The notes under the pieces were generated by a model. It searched no databases. It was given only the letters and a program-made list of their open reading frames with translations, and was not told the DNA's origin. From an uncultured Gammaproteobacteria bacterium (GTDB lineage Bacteria; Pseudomonadota; Gammaproteobacteria; Chromatiales; Chromatiaceae), in contig CALAZS010000290.1 of assembly GCA_937926265.1 (NCBI GenBank), positions 1 through 18,591 of the forward strand: a stretch of 18,591 nucleotides of DNA. Direction: 5' to 3'. The translations under genes and the position numbers were made by a program. Shown piece by piece: positions 1 through 6,866 of this stretch (the stretch's first letter is position 1; every line of letters starts with the position of its first letter).

Positions 1-386
1 GGGTCACCGGATTCAAAGAAAATCTCGTCTTTGTCCAGAAGAGCCGGGTCAACAATCGTTTCTACGCCGTACAATTCGCCCGTTGGGGGAATCGATTTTC
101 TGTCGCAATCAGAAAACGTTGCTTCAAGTTCATTGTCATTCATGATGACAAGCCCCCTCGCCATTGCAGAATTCAGGCGGTCAATATCAAGCCGATGAGA
201 TGCCGGTATGACGGCAAGCAAATAACTGTCATCATCTCCAAGCAGAATTGTCTTGGCGACCTTGTCGTTTGTTACCTTGGGATTGAGTGGTGATTTGATA
301 TTTGATGATTTTGGTAAATGCTCGATCAGTTCGTATTCAAATTCATTTGAATCAAGATATTCTTGCAGCGTCATTGCGACACCCAT
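1..386 (-). CDS. YbaK/EbsC-family aminoacyl-tRNA deacylase-like protein (partial, 3' end off window)
   Basis: The reading frame is open from an ATG at 386 to the window edge (128 codons), so the protein is incomplete. It begins MGVAMTLQEYLES and runs through a YbaK/EbsC fold: a VAKTILLGDD strand, the LLAVIPASHRLDI segment, a DCDRKSIPPTGELYG loop near residue 100, and an ETIVDPALL..EIFFESGD end. Proteins of this family hydrolyse mischarged aminoacyl-tRNAs in trans, and this subgroup often stands alone as a small cytosolic protein. The start is supported by GGAGG at 396-400, nine bases upstream. A second in-frame ATG lies at codon 5. The gene is divergent from the methyltransferase at 480. The family call is firm; the exact tRNA substrate cannot be told. 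Confidence 0.85.
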   Translation of the reverse strand, partial: MGVAMTLQEYLDSNEFEYELIEHLPKSSNIKSPLNPKVTNDKVAKTILLGDDDSYLLAVIPASHRLDIDRLNSAMARGLVIMNDNELEATFSDCDRKSIPPTGELYGVETIVDPALLDKDEIFFESGD

Positions 387-422
387 TTTTAACAACCTCC
401 ATTAGACTCTTTGGCAAAATAA

Positions 423-451
423 AGTATAGTCAGCCACATAATCCTTACCAA
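423..451 (-). promoter_or_regulatory. Candidate sigma-70 promoter of the YbaK-like gene
   Basis: On the minus strand TTGGTA (446-451) and TATACT (423-428) are separated by exactly 17 bases. They match the sigma-70 consensus at four and five of six positions. The start of transcription would fall near 416, leaving a leader of about 30 bases with GGAGG at 396-400. The site lies in the divergent gap to the methyltransferase gene. It is predicted from sequence only. Confidence 0.5.
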
Positions 452-479
452 ATAATTTTCATAAAAAAACTTTATAGAA

Positions 480-1313
480 ATGAAATCTCATAAAAATAAA
501 AAATATACCATCGCCGATTACGCCGACCGCCATGAACTCTATGAACTTTCAGTGCAAAATGCTGAATCTGAGATCGATTTTGTCGATAAAGCCTACAAAA
601 AAATTACCGGGAAAAAAGCCACCATTCTCAGGGAAGACTTCTGCGGTACCGCAAATGTCTGCTGTGAGTGGGTTGGCCGACGCAAAAGCAACCTGGCGAT
701 AGGTGTCGACCTGGATACTGAAGTTCTTGAATGGGCTAAAAAACATAAAGTAGGAAAATTACCGAAAAAACAGCGGGAACGCATTTCCCTGGTTGAAGCC
801 AATGTACTGGATGTTAAAACCGATCCTGTTGATATCGTCTCTGCGATGAATTTCAGCTACTGGCTTTTAAAAGAACCTGACCTGCTGAGAAGCTACTTTA
901 CCAATGTTTACAACTCCCTTGCTGACAACGGCATTTTCTTTCTTGACGCCTATGGTGGTTATGATGCTTTCAAGGAAATTGAAGAAGACAGAGAAGTTGA
1001 AGCAGAGGAATATAATTTTATCTACACCTGGGAGCAGGAAAAATTCGACCCCATCACCAATGAGTTGCAGTGCAGTATCCACTTTGATTTCGAAGACGGC
1101 TCCAGCCTGCATCGTGCCTTTTATTATGAATGGCGTTTATGGACATTACCTGAAATCAAGCAGTTGCTCACCGAGGCCGGTTTCAGTAAAGTCACTTTTT
1201 ACTGGCAGGGCTTTGATGAAGACGGTGAAGAAGATGGTGATTTTCAGCCCGTCAAGGCTGGCGACGTTGATGCCGATGCCGGCTGGATTTGCTACATCAC
1301 TGCCGAAAAGTAA
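480..1313 (+). CDS. Class I SAM-dependent methyltransferase
   Basis: This 277-residue protein has the class I methyltransferase pattern. A SAM-binding motif I of the form REDFCGTA lies at residues 51-58, an acidic second strand GVDLD at 75-79, and a VEANVLDV segment near 105. An NFSYWLL motif and a LADNGIFFLDAYGG segment (the usual post-motif strand) follow. The C-terminal part is rich in aromatic and acidic residues and ends WICYITAEK. The substrate cannot be deduced. The upstream ribosome binding site is weak (AGAA just before the ATG). The gene is alone on the plus strand, divergent from the deacylase gene and convergent with the asmA-like gene, whose stop codon is only three bases away. 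Confidence 0.8.
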   Translation: MKSHKNKKYTIADYADRHELYELSVQNAESEIDFVDKAYKKITGKKATILREDFCGTANVCCEWVGRRKSNLAIGVDLDTEVLEWAKKHKVGKLPKKQRERISLVEANVLDVKTDPVDIVSAMNFSYWLLKEPDLLRSYFTNVYNSLADNGIFFLDAYGGYDAFKEIEEDREVEAEEYNFIYTWEQEKFDPITNELQCSIHFDFEDGSSLHRAFYYEWRLWTLPEIKQLLTEAGFSKVTFYWQGFDEDGEEDGDFQPVKAGDVDADAGWICYITAEK

Positions 1314-1316
1314 TTT

Positions 1317-3131
1317 TTAACTGTCACTGAACTGAATATTGATACCCTGGTATTCCACGCCCTGGTAAGTCAGTTTATTTATTCGAATATCCCCTTCTCC
1401 ATTGAAGGACTTTAATTCTTCAATAACGACCGCAAGCGGATTGCTTTCAGACTCTTCCTGTCCGGGATCGTTTTCTTTAAAAAAGGACTGGTATTTATCC
1501 AGGTTAAGCTCACCGATTGTTAAATTGCTGGACACAGTTCTTTTACGATGTTGATAGTCAAAGTCACCGACAATACTTGTTTCATTGATCGTCATGTCAA
1601 CGTCAGAAAACATAAGCCGGTTGGCATTAACCTGGTATTTTAATGTCCCCTCAATTTTTTCAAATGACTCAACTTTTTGCCGCATATTGTCACTGATAAA
1701 CAAAAAGTTGCTTGCCAGCTTAACCGGTTTTAAATTAACTGCATTGATCTGCCCTTCACTGCTCCAGGTTTCCCCATCGAATACTGTTCGCTTGATAAAT
1801 GGTTCAATCAAGGCATCTTCAAACATCAACCGGTTAATTTGTAACGAGATATCATAATTAATTTCCGAGTCTGGCTGTGGCTGACTGTCATCATTAGCAT
1901 CATTGGCCAGGATGAGTGACTGCAGACCAACATATTGATCAAGCTGGAGCTGATCGAGTTTAATTTTTGAATAAACTGAACCTGATTGGCCTGATTGACC
2001 TGATTGATAAGAAATTTCACCGACCAGTTTCGTATCACCCAATTGCATTGCTGCAATATCTAAAGAGACTTTTTGATTTTCATAAATAACTTTCAATTCA
2101 GAATTTGAAATTTTTAAAAGATCCTGGGAATTTATATTGACAGGCTTGGTTGTAATCCACTGTAAAACAGGGATGGTATTAAATGCCTTAAGGTCGAGAT
2201 TAAGCGTTGTTTTGTGCGGTAAATGATTAAACTTGATATCAGATTGCAATTTAAACGAATCTGATTCGAGTGTTAGTTTTTCTGATTTGATTTCTGAAAA
2301 ACTCAAATTGCTCATCAGTTCTCCACTGACTGTTAAATCATAATTGATATCACCATGTTTCAGGATAATTTTATTTTTCAGGTTTTTAATTGTTAATTGC
2401 TCGCCAAACTCAAGCTCAGCATAAGCATCTATTTTTCCCCTTTGCCCTTTCTTTAATTCATAATCAAAACTTAATTCGGCAACCGCTAAATCATTATTTT
2501 CTTGAAGGCTCACATTCAGGTTATTGAATGTAAAACCCAAATCACTTGAATGATCTATGTAATTCAGGCTGCTGTCTTTAAGTGTCAATTTTTTAAATGG
2601 TAACTCTGATAAAAGAACATCTTTATTGCTGATTTTTGGATTGGTTTCTGGATTGGCTTGATTTTGATGAATGGTAGCCTGATGAATAGTACCTTGATGA
2701 ATAGTACCTTGATGAATAGTACCTTGATGAATAGTAGCGGAATTCATTGTGGCAAAACTAAAATCTCCCTGTTCGTTTTTTTCTAAATTTAAATTAACCT
2801 GTGACAACAGTACTTCATCTATTTGCCAATGCCCCTTAATCAGGTTTTCCAAATTTATTGTGGCACTCAGTGTATCCGCAGTGACTAAATTTATCTGTTC
2901 AGGTGTTTTTATCACAACCTTTTCAGCATGCAGTTTTAAAGTTTGTGAAAAATCCAAGCTGCTGTCACCTTCAATAGAAAGCAACAACCCGGTCGCATCC
3001 AGAAAAGCCGTTTCTATATAAGACGTGTAATCCGATTTATCAAAAGTTGCGTAGATAAATAAAAAAAAGATAACCGGGGCAAGCAGTAACAATAATGCTA
3101 TGCCACCGGTTATCTTTTTAACTGAATACAT
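1317..3131 (-). CDS. AsmA-family envelope protein, apparently lacking the C-terminal domain
   Basis: This 604-residue protein starts with a short basic stretch and a hydrophobic helix (residues 8-28) that would anchor it in the inner membrane with the rest in the periplasm. The AsmA N-terminal pattern follows: a DATGLLLSIEGD segment near 46-57, then alternating beta strands with a VNLNLEKNEQGDFSF element near 108-122. AsmA-like proteins are thought to help carry or arrange lipids between the membranes. The end, GDIRINKLTYQGVEYQGINI, looks like the strand pair that in family members comes just before the conserved C-terminal domain (YGG, then L.G.....GA..G.D), which is absent here. Two in-frame tandem repeats occur, TIHQG (residues about 131-155) and SGQ (near 375-384). 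The gene is 31 bases downstream of mscS. Confidence 0.75.
   Translation of the reverse strand: MYSVKKITGGIALLLLLAPVIFFLFIYATFDKSDYTSYIETAFLDATGLLLSIEGDSSLDFSQTLKLHAEKVVIKTPEQINLVTADTLSATINLENLIKGHWQIDEVLLSQVNLNLEKNEQGDFSFATMNSATIHQGTIHQGTIHQGTIHQATIHQNQANPETNPKISNKDVLLSELPFKKLTLKDSSLNYIDHSSDLGFTFNNLNVSLQENNDLAVAELSFDYELKKGQRGKIDAYAELEFGEQLTIKNLKNKIILKHGDINYDLTVSGELMSNLSFSEIKSEKLTLESDSFKLQSDIKFNHLPHKTTLNLDLKAFNTIPVLQWITTKPVNINSQDLLKISNSELKVIYENQKVSLDIAAMQLGDTKLVGEISYQSGQSGQSGSVYSKIKLDQLQLDQYVGLQSLILANDANDDSQPQPDSEINYDISLQINRLMFEDALIEPFIKRTVFDGETWSSEGQINAVNLKPVKLASNFLFISDNMRQKVESFEKIEGTLKYQVNANRLMFSDVDMTINETSIVGDFDYQHRKRTVSSNLTIGELNLDKYQSFFKENDPGQEESESNPLAVVIEELKSFNGEGDIRINKLTYQGVEYQGINIQFSDS
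1981..2007 (-). repeat. Three 9-bp tandem repeats inside the asmA-like gene
   Basis: The plus strand reads CCTGATTGG, CCTGATTGA, CCTGATTGA in direct succession. The unit is three codons, so it encodes a serine-glycine-glutamine repeat without shifting the frame. It is a typical slipped-strand substrate whose copy number could vary between strains. Confidence 0.8.
2666..2740 (-). repeat. Five 15-bp tandem repeats inside the asmA-like gene
   Basis: Five copies of a 15-base unit follow each other (plus-strand starts at 2666, 2681, 2696, 2711, 2726). The three central copies are identical (GATGAATAGTACCTT); the outer two differ at a few bases. Each unit is five codons and encodes T-I-H-Q-G/A, so a change in copy number keeps the frame. 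The identity of the inner copies suggests recent expansion. Confidence 0.9.
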
Positions 3132-3162
3132 GCGTTATTAGTAATAATCCTGGGGTCAGATT

Positions 3163-3984
3163 TTAAGCAGCCTTATGCTCGTAAATATGAACATCACGTT
3201 GCTGGTAAGGAATACCAATACCTTCCTTATCAAACCTGACTTTAACTGCCTCGTTCATGGCAAACATTACCGGCCAGTAATCAGCGGAATTCACCCAGAG
3301 CCTGACAGTGAAGTTCACCGAATCAGCTCCCAGTTCTGACACTGCAATCAAGTGCGCCGGATCTTTTAGTACGCGTTCTTCAGCGGCAATAAGGTCTTCA
3401 AGCACATCTCGAACATGTTTTACGTCAGCATCATAGGAAACCCCCACTACCAGGTCGACACGACGTGTTTCCTTGGCTGAGTAATTGACAATATTACCGT
3501 TGGATAAACTGGAATTAGGCACGATGATAGTTTTGTTATCACCGGTTTTCATGGTCGTGGTAAATATTGAAATTTCTTCAACAACTCCGGCAACGCCAGC
3601 ACCTTCTATAAAGTCACCCACCTTGAATGGCCTGAATATGATCATCAGGAAGCCCGCTGCAAAATTTGACAGCGAACCCTGCAATGCCAAACCAACAGCC
3701 AGGCCAGCTGCACCCAGGATGGCTATAAAGGAAGTTGTCTGAATACCGAGCTGCCCCAAAGCGGCGAGCACAACAAATGCCATCATTGCAACGTAGGCAA
3801 TATTGCTGGTAAAGCCTATAATGGTTGGATCCGTTTTACCCTTGGCCATCATCTTGGCAAGAACAGCTTTGATTTTTTTCGCCACCCACTTACCGATGAT
3901 GAAAATAGCCAGAGCTGCAAGCAGCTTCAGACCATAGAGCGTTACCAGTGCCTGGGCCTGTTCGATTATGTTAGTTACATCCAT
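3163..3984 (-). CDS. mscS: Small-conductance mechanosensitive channel, MscS family
   Basis: At 273 residues this is close in length to E. coli MscS (286). Three membrane segments are visible at about 18-36, 60-82 and 84-118. The third holds the pore-lining pattern of spaced Gly and Ala (GAAGLAVGLALQGSLSNFAAG), followed by FRPFKVGDFIE and the beta domain (VEEISIFTTTMKTGDNKTIIVPNSSLSNG). Such channels open on membrane tension and let out small solutes during a drop in outside osmolarity. The start ATG at 3984 has an upstream GGGGA. The gene lies 145 bases downstream of the DUF2802 gene and 31 bases upstream of the asmA-like gene. Its link to the flagellar genes is probably by position only. Confidence 0.93.
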   Translation of the reverse strand: MDVTNIIEQAQALVTLYGLKLLAALAIFIIGKWVAKKIKAVLAKMMAKGKTDPTIIGFTSNIAYVAMMAFVVLAALGQLGIQTTSFIAILGAAGLAVGLALQGSLSNFAAGFLMIIFRPFKVGDFIEGAGVAGVVEEISIFTTTMKTGDNKTIIVPNSSLSNGNIVNYSAKETRRVDLVVGVSYDADVKHVRDVLEDLIAAEERVLKDPAHLIAVSELGADSVNFTVRLWVNSADYWPVMFAMNEAVKVRFDKEGIGIPYQQRDVHIYEHKAA

Positions 3985-4090
3985 TAGGAATCCCCTGTAG
4001 ATAGAAAGTTAGAAAAACATTTTTGTATAATATTTAACGGAGTTTACATGAAGTTTGCTGCTATGCAGCCCCGTATTATTGAGATAGTTT

Positions 4091-4129
4091 CAACGCAGTA
4101 ATGTGCCTGCTGAATGAATTTCAGCGTTG
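4091..4129. other. Overlapping inverted repeats just after the DUF2802 stop codon
   Basis: GCTGAA (4109-4114) and TTCAGC (4120-4125) can form a six-pair hairpin with a five-base loop. An outer pair, CAACGC (4091-4096) and GCGTTG (4124-4129), overlaps it and could form instead. The site directly follows the last gene of the chemotaxis operon, where a terminator would be expected. No run of U follows in the minus-strand transcript, so this is not a classical intrinsic terminator. Confidence 0.3.
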
Positions 4130-4513
4130 CTAGGGATTACCGCCGTGGATCATTGATATAAGACTTGCCTCACTCTCACTCAAGCCAAGCTCTTCAACCA
4201 GCCTTTCTGCAGAAGCACCCTGCTGAACCAGGCGAATAGCTTCACCGTAGGGAACACCTGACTGGGACTGCAGGTTTTCTATAGATTCCTGCCGATGTTC
4301 AATCGCAGATTCTCTGTCTTCAATATTTCGCAGGCGCTTGTCGACACCCACTGCCCCGGCAGTTAAACCATTAATACTGACCTGCTGGGAGGACAGTCGG
4401 TTTTCCAGTTCATTCACCCTGGTGTTTAGCGCGCGAAGCCTGAGTATCAACTGAATAAGAAAATAGATCAGAAGTGCAAGAATTATAGAAAAAGCGATAT
4501 TTAAAAGCGTCAT
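4130..4513 (-). CDS. DUF2802 membrane-anchored coiled-coil protein of the chemotaxis cluster
   Basis: This 127-residue protein has one N-terminal membrane helix (residues about 4-25) followed by a charged, probably coiled-coil segment (27-80). The C-terminal helical block, YGEAIRLVQQGASAERLVEELGLSESEASLI, resembles a small helix-turn-helix. This is the DUF2802 arrangement, and genes of this family sit after cheW in flagellar clusters of Pseudomonas and related bacteria. Its role is unknown to me. The start ATG follows the stop codon of the 58-residue gene with no gap (TGAATG), suggesting coupled translation. It is the last gene of the run before an unrelated mscS. Confidence 0.85.
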   Translation of the reverse strand: MTLLNIAFSIILALLIYFLIQLILRLRALNTRVNELENRLSSQQVSINGLTAGAVGVDKRLRNIEDRESAIEHRQESIENLQSQSGVPYGEAIRLVQQGASAERLVEELGLSESEASLISMIHGGNP

Positions 4514-4690
4514 TCAGGCATACACGTCGATATGATCTTTTGGAGGTTTATTGTCGTTATTTTTGCTGGAGTTTTTGTCTTTGGGCGGTTTTTCACGTTG
4601 TTTGGGGCGTTCAGACTTCCTTGACACTTTTTTTACTGAAGTGATGTTTCTGGATTTTGGGATATTTTCTGTACGGGTTATATCAGCCAT
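4514..4690 (-). CDS. Small basic protein of 58 residues between cheW and DUF2802 (unrecognised)
   Basis: An open frame from ATG at 4690 to TGA at 4514-4516 encodes 58 residues. The protein starts MADITRTENIPKSRN and ends KPPKDHIDVYA. It has 11 Lys and 5 Arg against 8 acidic residues, many Asn and Pro, and no hydrophobic segment, so it is probably disordered. Its stop codon directly precedes the DUF2802 ATG, and its start is 21 bases after the cheW stop, so it fits exactly into the operon. An AGGAA lies 11 bases before the ATG, a little far. I do not recognise the family. The tight fit supports a real gene; a chance open frame remains possible. Confidence 0.65.
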   Translation of the reverse strand: MADITRTENIPKSRNITSVKKVSRKSERPKQREKPPKDKNSSKNNDNKPPKDHIDVYA

Positions 4691-4711
4691 AGGCTAAATA
4701 TTTCCTTTTCA

Positions 4712-5197
4712 TCAGAACATACTCATTTCAGCCCACTCTTCCTCTGATAACAGTTTGTTAAGGTCTACAACAATTAATAGATTGTTATCCCGACTGGCTA
4801 CTCCCTGTATATAGCGTGAACTTTCATCGTTACCAACATTAGGTGCTGAATCAATTTCAGATAACCGCAGATCAGCCACTTCAGCAACACTGTCTACCAG
4901 AATACCAACGACCTGTGCCTCGGATTCAATCACAATGATTCTACTGAGATCATCCATTTCAGTCTGAGGCAAACCAAAACGCATACGCGTATCTACAACC
5001 GTGACGACATTACCGCGAAGGTTAATGATACCCAGAACATAATGCGGTGCACCAGGAACCGGGGCAATATCGGTTACACGCAAAACCTCCTGAACCTGCA
5101 TGACATTGATGCCGTAGGTTTCATCTTTGAGACGAAAGGTAACCAACTGGATCTCGGGATCATTGGTTTGGATTTCGTCATCTTCATCAGCGGTCAT
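4712..5197 (-). CDS. cheW: Chemotaxis coupling protein CheW
   Basis: This 161-residue protein is a single CheW domain. It shows LVTFRLKDETYGINVMQVQEVLR (about 19-41), the conserved VLGIINLRGNVVTVVDTR segment (54-71), and VGILVDSVAEV (97-107), then a short acidic tail. CheW links chemoreceptors to the P5 domain of CheA and is part of the array lattice. The ATG at 5197 has GGAGAG five bases upstream. It follows parP with a 54-base gap and is followed by the 58-residue gene. A short acidic N-terminal extension (residues 2-14) precedes the domain. Confidence 0.96.
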   Translation of the reverse strand: MTADEDDEIQTNDPEIQLVTFRLKDETYGINVMQVQEVLRVTDIAPVPGAPHYVLGIINLRGNVVTVVDTRMRFGLPQTEMDDLSRIIVIESEAQVVGILVDSVAEVADLRLSEIDSAPNVGNDESSRYIQGVASRDNNLLIVVDLNKLLSEEEWAEMSMF

Positions 5198-5251
5198 AAA
5201 GACTCTCCGGATATTCTTGTGGTAATCAGTTTATATTTGTTAAAAATAGCA

Positions 5252-6085
5252 TTAATTTACTTCAATTTCCTGCACCAATACATCAGTATCGAGCAACACG
5301 CATAATCTATCAATCACTGTACCAACAGCCCAGGGCCTGGATGTACGTTTTATGCGCCAGCGTACCTCTTCCTGACTGAGCGAAACGGTTTCCTTGATCG
5401 CATCACAACTGAGTGCCAGGTTTTGCCCGATTCGCAGAAAATGACTGGGGTGATGCGTCCTTCTTTCATTGACAGTCTGCGTGATTTTTTCAGGCATAAT
5501 CAAACGTGCTGTATCAACTATAACGACGTTTTCACCACGATACTCTATTACCCCAAGGTGCCAGTCCGGCTGATTTGGCATCGACAGGGTTTCCTGGTTC
5601 CATTCTGATATGCCATTCAAGAGAACCAACGGTACAGCCAACTCAAAATTTTCCACATCAATCAACAGACAGGGCAATGTATGTCCTACCCATTCCGGAA
5701 GGCTGTTTTTTATTTTCAGCTCTTCGGTAGCCTGGGTAATCAGGCGCTCTTGTACATCTAGCGGCAGTTGCTCAAAAATCTTTACATTTTCTGACTTTAC
5801 ATCAACTTCCAGTCCAGTTTTAAGCTCAGTTTTGAGTTCAACTTTCTGTTCTGATTGCTCTTTTGGCTGTTCTTTTGTTTCTGGTTGTGTTTCTGATTTT
5901 ATTTCCTGTTTTGCTTGGGGCTTTACGTCTGTTTTGGCAAGTGTCTCGACGGCTGTTTCAACAACATTGACGGTATTTGCATCAACTTCCTGCAGTAACG
6001 ATTCCAGCAGGTCAAATACTGCATCTTCTGACTCGACCAGTTTGGTCTTCTGCAGCTCAGGTTTTTTTTTACCTTGTTGCTGCAT
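5252..6085 (-). CDS. parP: ParP-like array-positioning protein with C-terminal CheW-like domain
   Basis: This 277-residue protein has two parts. Residues 1-100 are charged and mostly disordered, with Lys/Glu-rich repeats (KVELKTELKT) and one likely amphipathic helix (SEDAVFDLLESLLQEVD, 19-35). Residues about 137-275 form a CheW-like fold (GVIEYRGENVVIVDTARL at 178-195). In Vibrio, ParP uses its CheW-like AIF domain to join the CheA array and its other region to contact the ParA-like ParC, which keeps arrays at the pole. The gene directly follows parC and overlaps it by 17 bases, which supports the same role. GGGGGA precedes the ATG. It differs from the cheW downstream by the long N-terminal extension. 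The symbol rests on context and domain order. Confidence 0.82.
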   Translation of the reverse strand: MQQQGKKKPELQKTKLVESEDAVFDLLESLLQEVDANTVNVVETAVETLAKTDVKPQAKQEIKSETQPETKEQPKEQSEQKVELKTELKTGLEVDVKSENVKIFEQLPLDVQERLITQATEELKIKNSLPEWVGHTLPCLLIDVENFELAVPLVLLNGISEWNQETLSMPNQPDWHLGVIEYRGENVVIVDTARLIMPEKITQTVNERRTHHPSHFLRIGQNLALSCDAIKETVSLSQEEVRWRIKRTSRPWAVGTVIDRLCVLLDTDVLVQEIEVN

Positions 6086-6866
6086 GTTTTTCCCCCAGGC
6101 TATCCTGCATCATATCTTCCAACAGCCTGGTATATGCGATGACGCCTCGCGACTTGGGATCGAAAAAAGCGGGAGGAATCCCTGCACGACTGGCTTCCCT
6201 GAACTTGGTATCAACCGGGATGACACCGTTCCAAAGGTGTTCCATATGGTTTTGTTTTAACACCTGCAGGCTGTCAATCGAAGCACGGGTGCGCTTGTCA
6301 TACATGGTTGGCACCACGGTAAAGGCCAACGGGGTCTGCCTGGCCTTCATCACCATGCGCAAGGTATGCGTCATTCTTTCCAGGCCTTTAATCGCCAGGA
6401 ACTCGGTTTGTACCGGTATCACCAGGTGCTCACAGGCGGCCAGTGCATTTATAAGTAGAACACCAAGCAATGGCGGACAATCGATCAGCACATAGTCATA
6501 TTCATGTTGGATACTGGCAAGTGCATTTTTAAGAACAAGACCCATGCCTTCGAGGCGGGCAGACTGCCTGTCCAGTGTCGCTAGCGCTACTGAAGCCGGC
6601 ATCAGGGATAATCCCGCAGTGCCGGTATCACACAATACCGAGTTTGGATCGAGTGGCTTTTTTTCCGCCAGAGACTGAAACAGAGAATAGGTGCTTTCGT
6701 CCAGTGCATCCGGATCATAGCGAAAATAACTGGTCAGTGAGCCATGTGGATCAACATCAACCAGCAGGGTGCGAAATCCCCAGGCAGCCAGCAATCCTCC
6801 CAGCGCTACAGTGGTTGTGGTTTTACCCACCCCGCCTTTCTGGTTGGCCACCGTCCAGATCTTCAT
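6069..6866 (-). CDS. parC: ParA-family ATPase ParC for chemotaxis array positioning
   Basis: This 265-residue ATPase has the deviant Walker A motif KGGVGKTT at residues 10-17, a VDVDPHGS motif at 36-43, and the Walker B region YDYVLIDCPP near 124-133. ParA-type proteins form ATP-dependent dimers and set up positions in the cell. The versions coded between chemotaxis genes (ParC in Vibrio, often annotated Soj in Pseudomonas) direct chemosensory arrays to the pole and share them between daughter cells. No parB gene or parS-like site accompanies it, and the CheW-domain partner comes next, so plasmid or chromosome partition is unlikely. Its ATG overlaps the motD stop (ATGA). Confidence 0.87.
   Translation of the reverse strand: MKIWTVANQKGGVGKTTTTVALGGLLAAWGFRTLLVDVDPHGSLTSYFRYDPDALDESTYSLFQSLAEKKPLDPNSVLCDTGTAGLSLMPASVALATLDRQSARLEGMGLVLKNALASIQHEYDYVLIDCPPLLGVLLINALAACEHLVIPVQTEFLAIKGLERMTHTLRMVMKARQTPLAFTVVPTMYDKRTRASIDSLQVLKQNHMEHLWNGVIPVDTKFREASRAGIPPAFFDPKSRGVIAYTRLLEDMMQDSLGEKHAATR

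Noticed and set aside
302..493. A 63-codon plus-strand frame overlapping the YbaK-like gene start and the methyltransferase start.
   Set aside because: It is antisense to the YbaK-like coding region and its promoter, with no domain and no good ribosome binding site.
904..1320. A 138-codon open frame on the plus strand inside the methyltransferase gene.
   Set aside because: It is an alternative frame of a gene with clear methyltransferase motifs, and it shows no domain itself.
3985..4129. The mscS-DUF2802 gap as a site of a small gene or an intrinsic terminator.
   Set aside because: No open frame with a ribosome binding site was found, and the inverted repeats there lack a U run.
5610..6260. 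A 216-codon open frame on the plus strand opposite parP and the end of parC.
   Set aside because: The product is Ser/Cys/Phe-rich without domains, as expected from the complement of a Lys/Glu-rich region.
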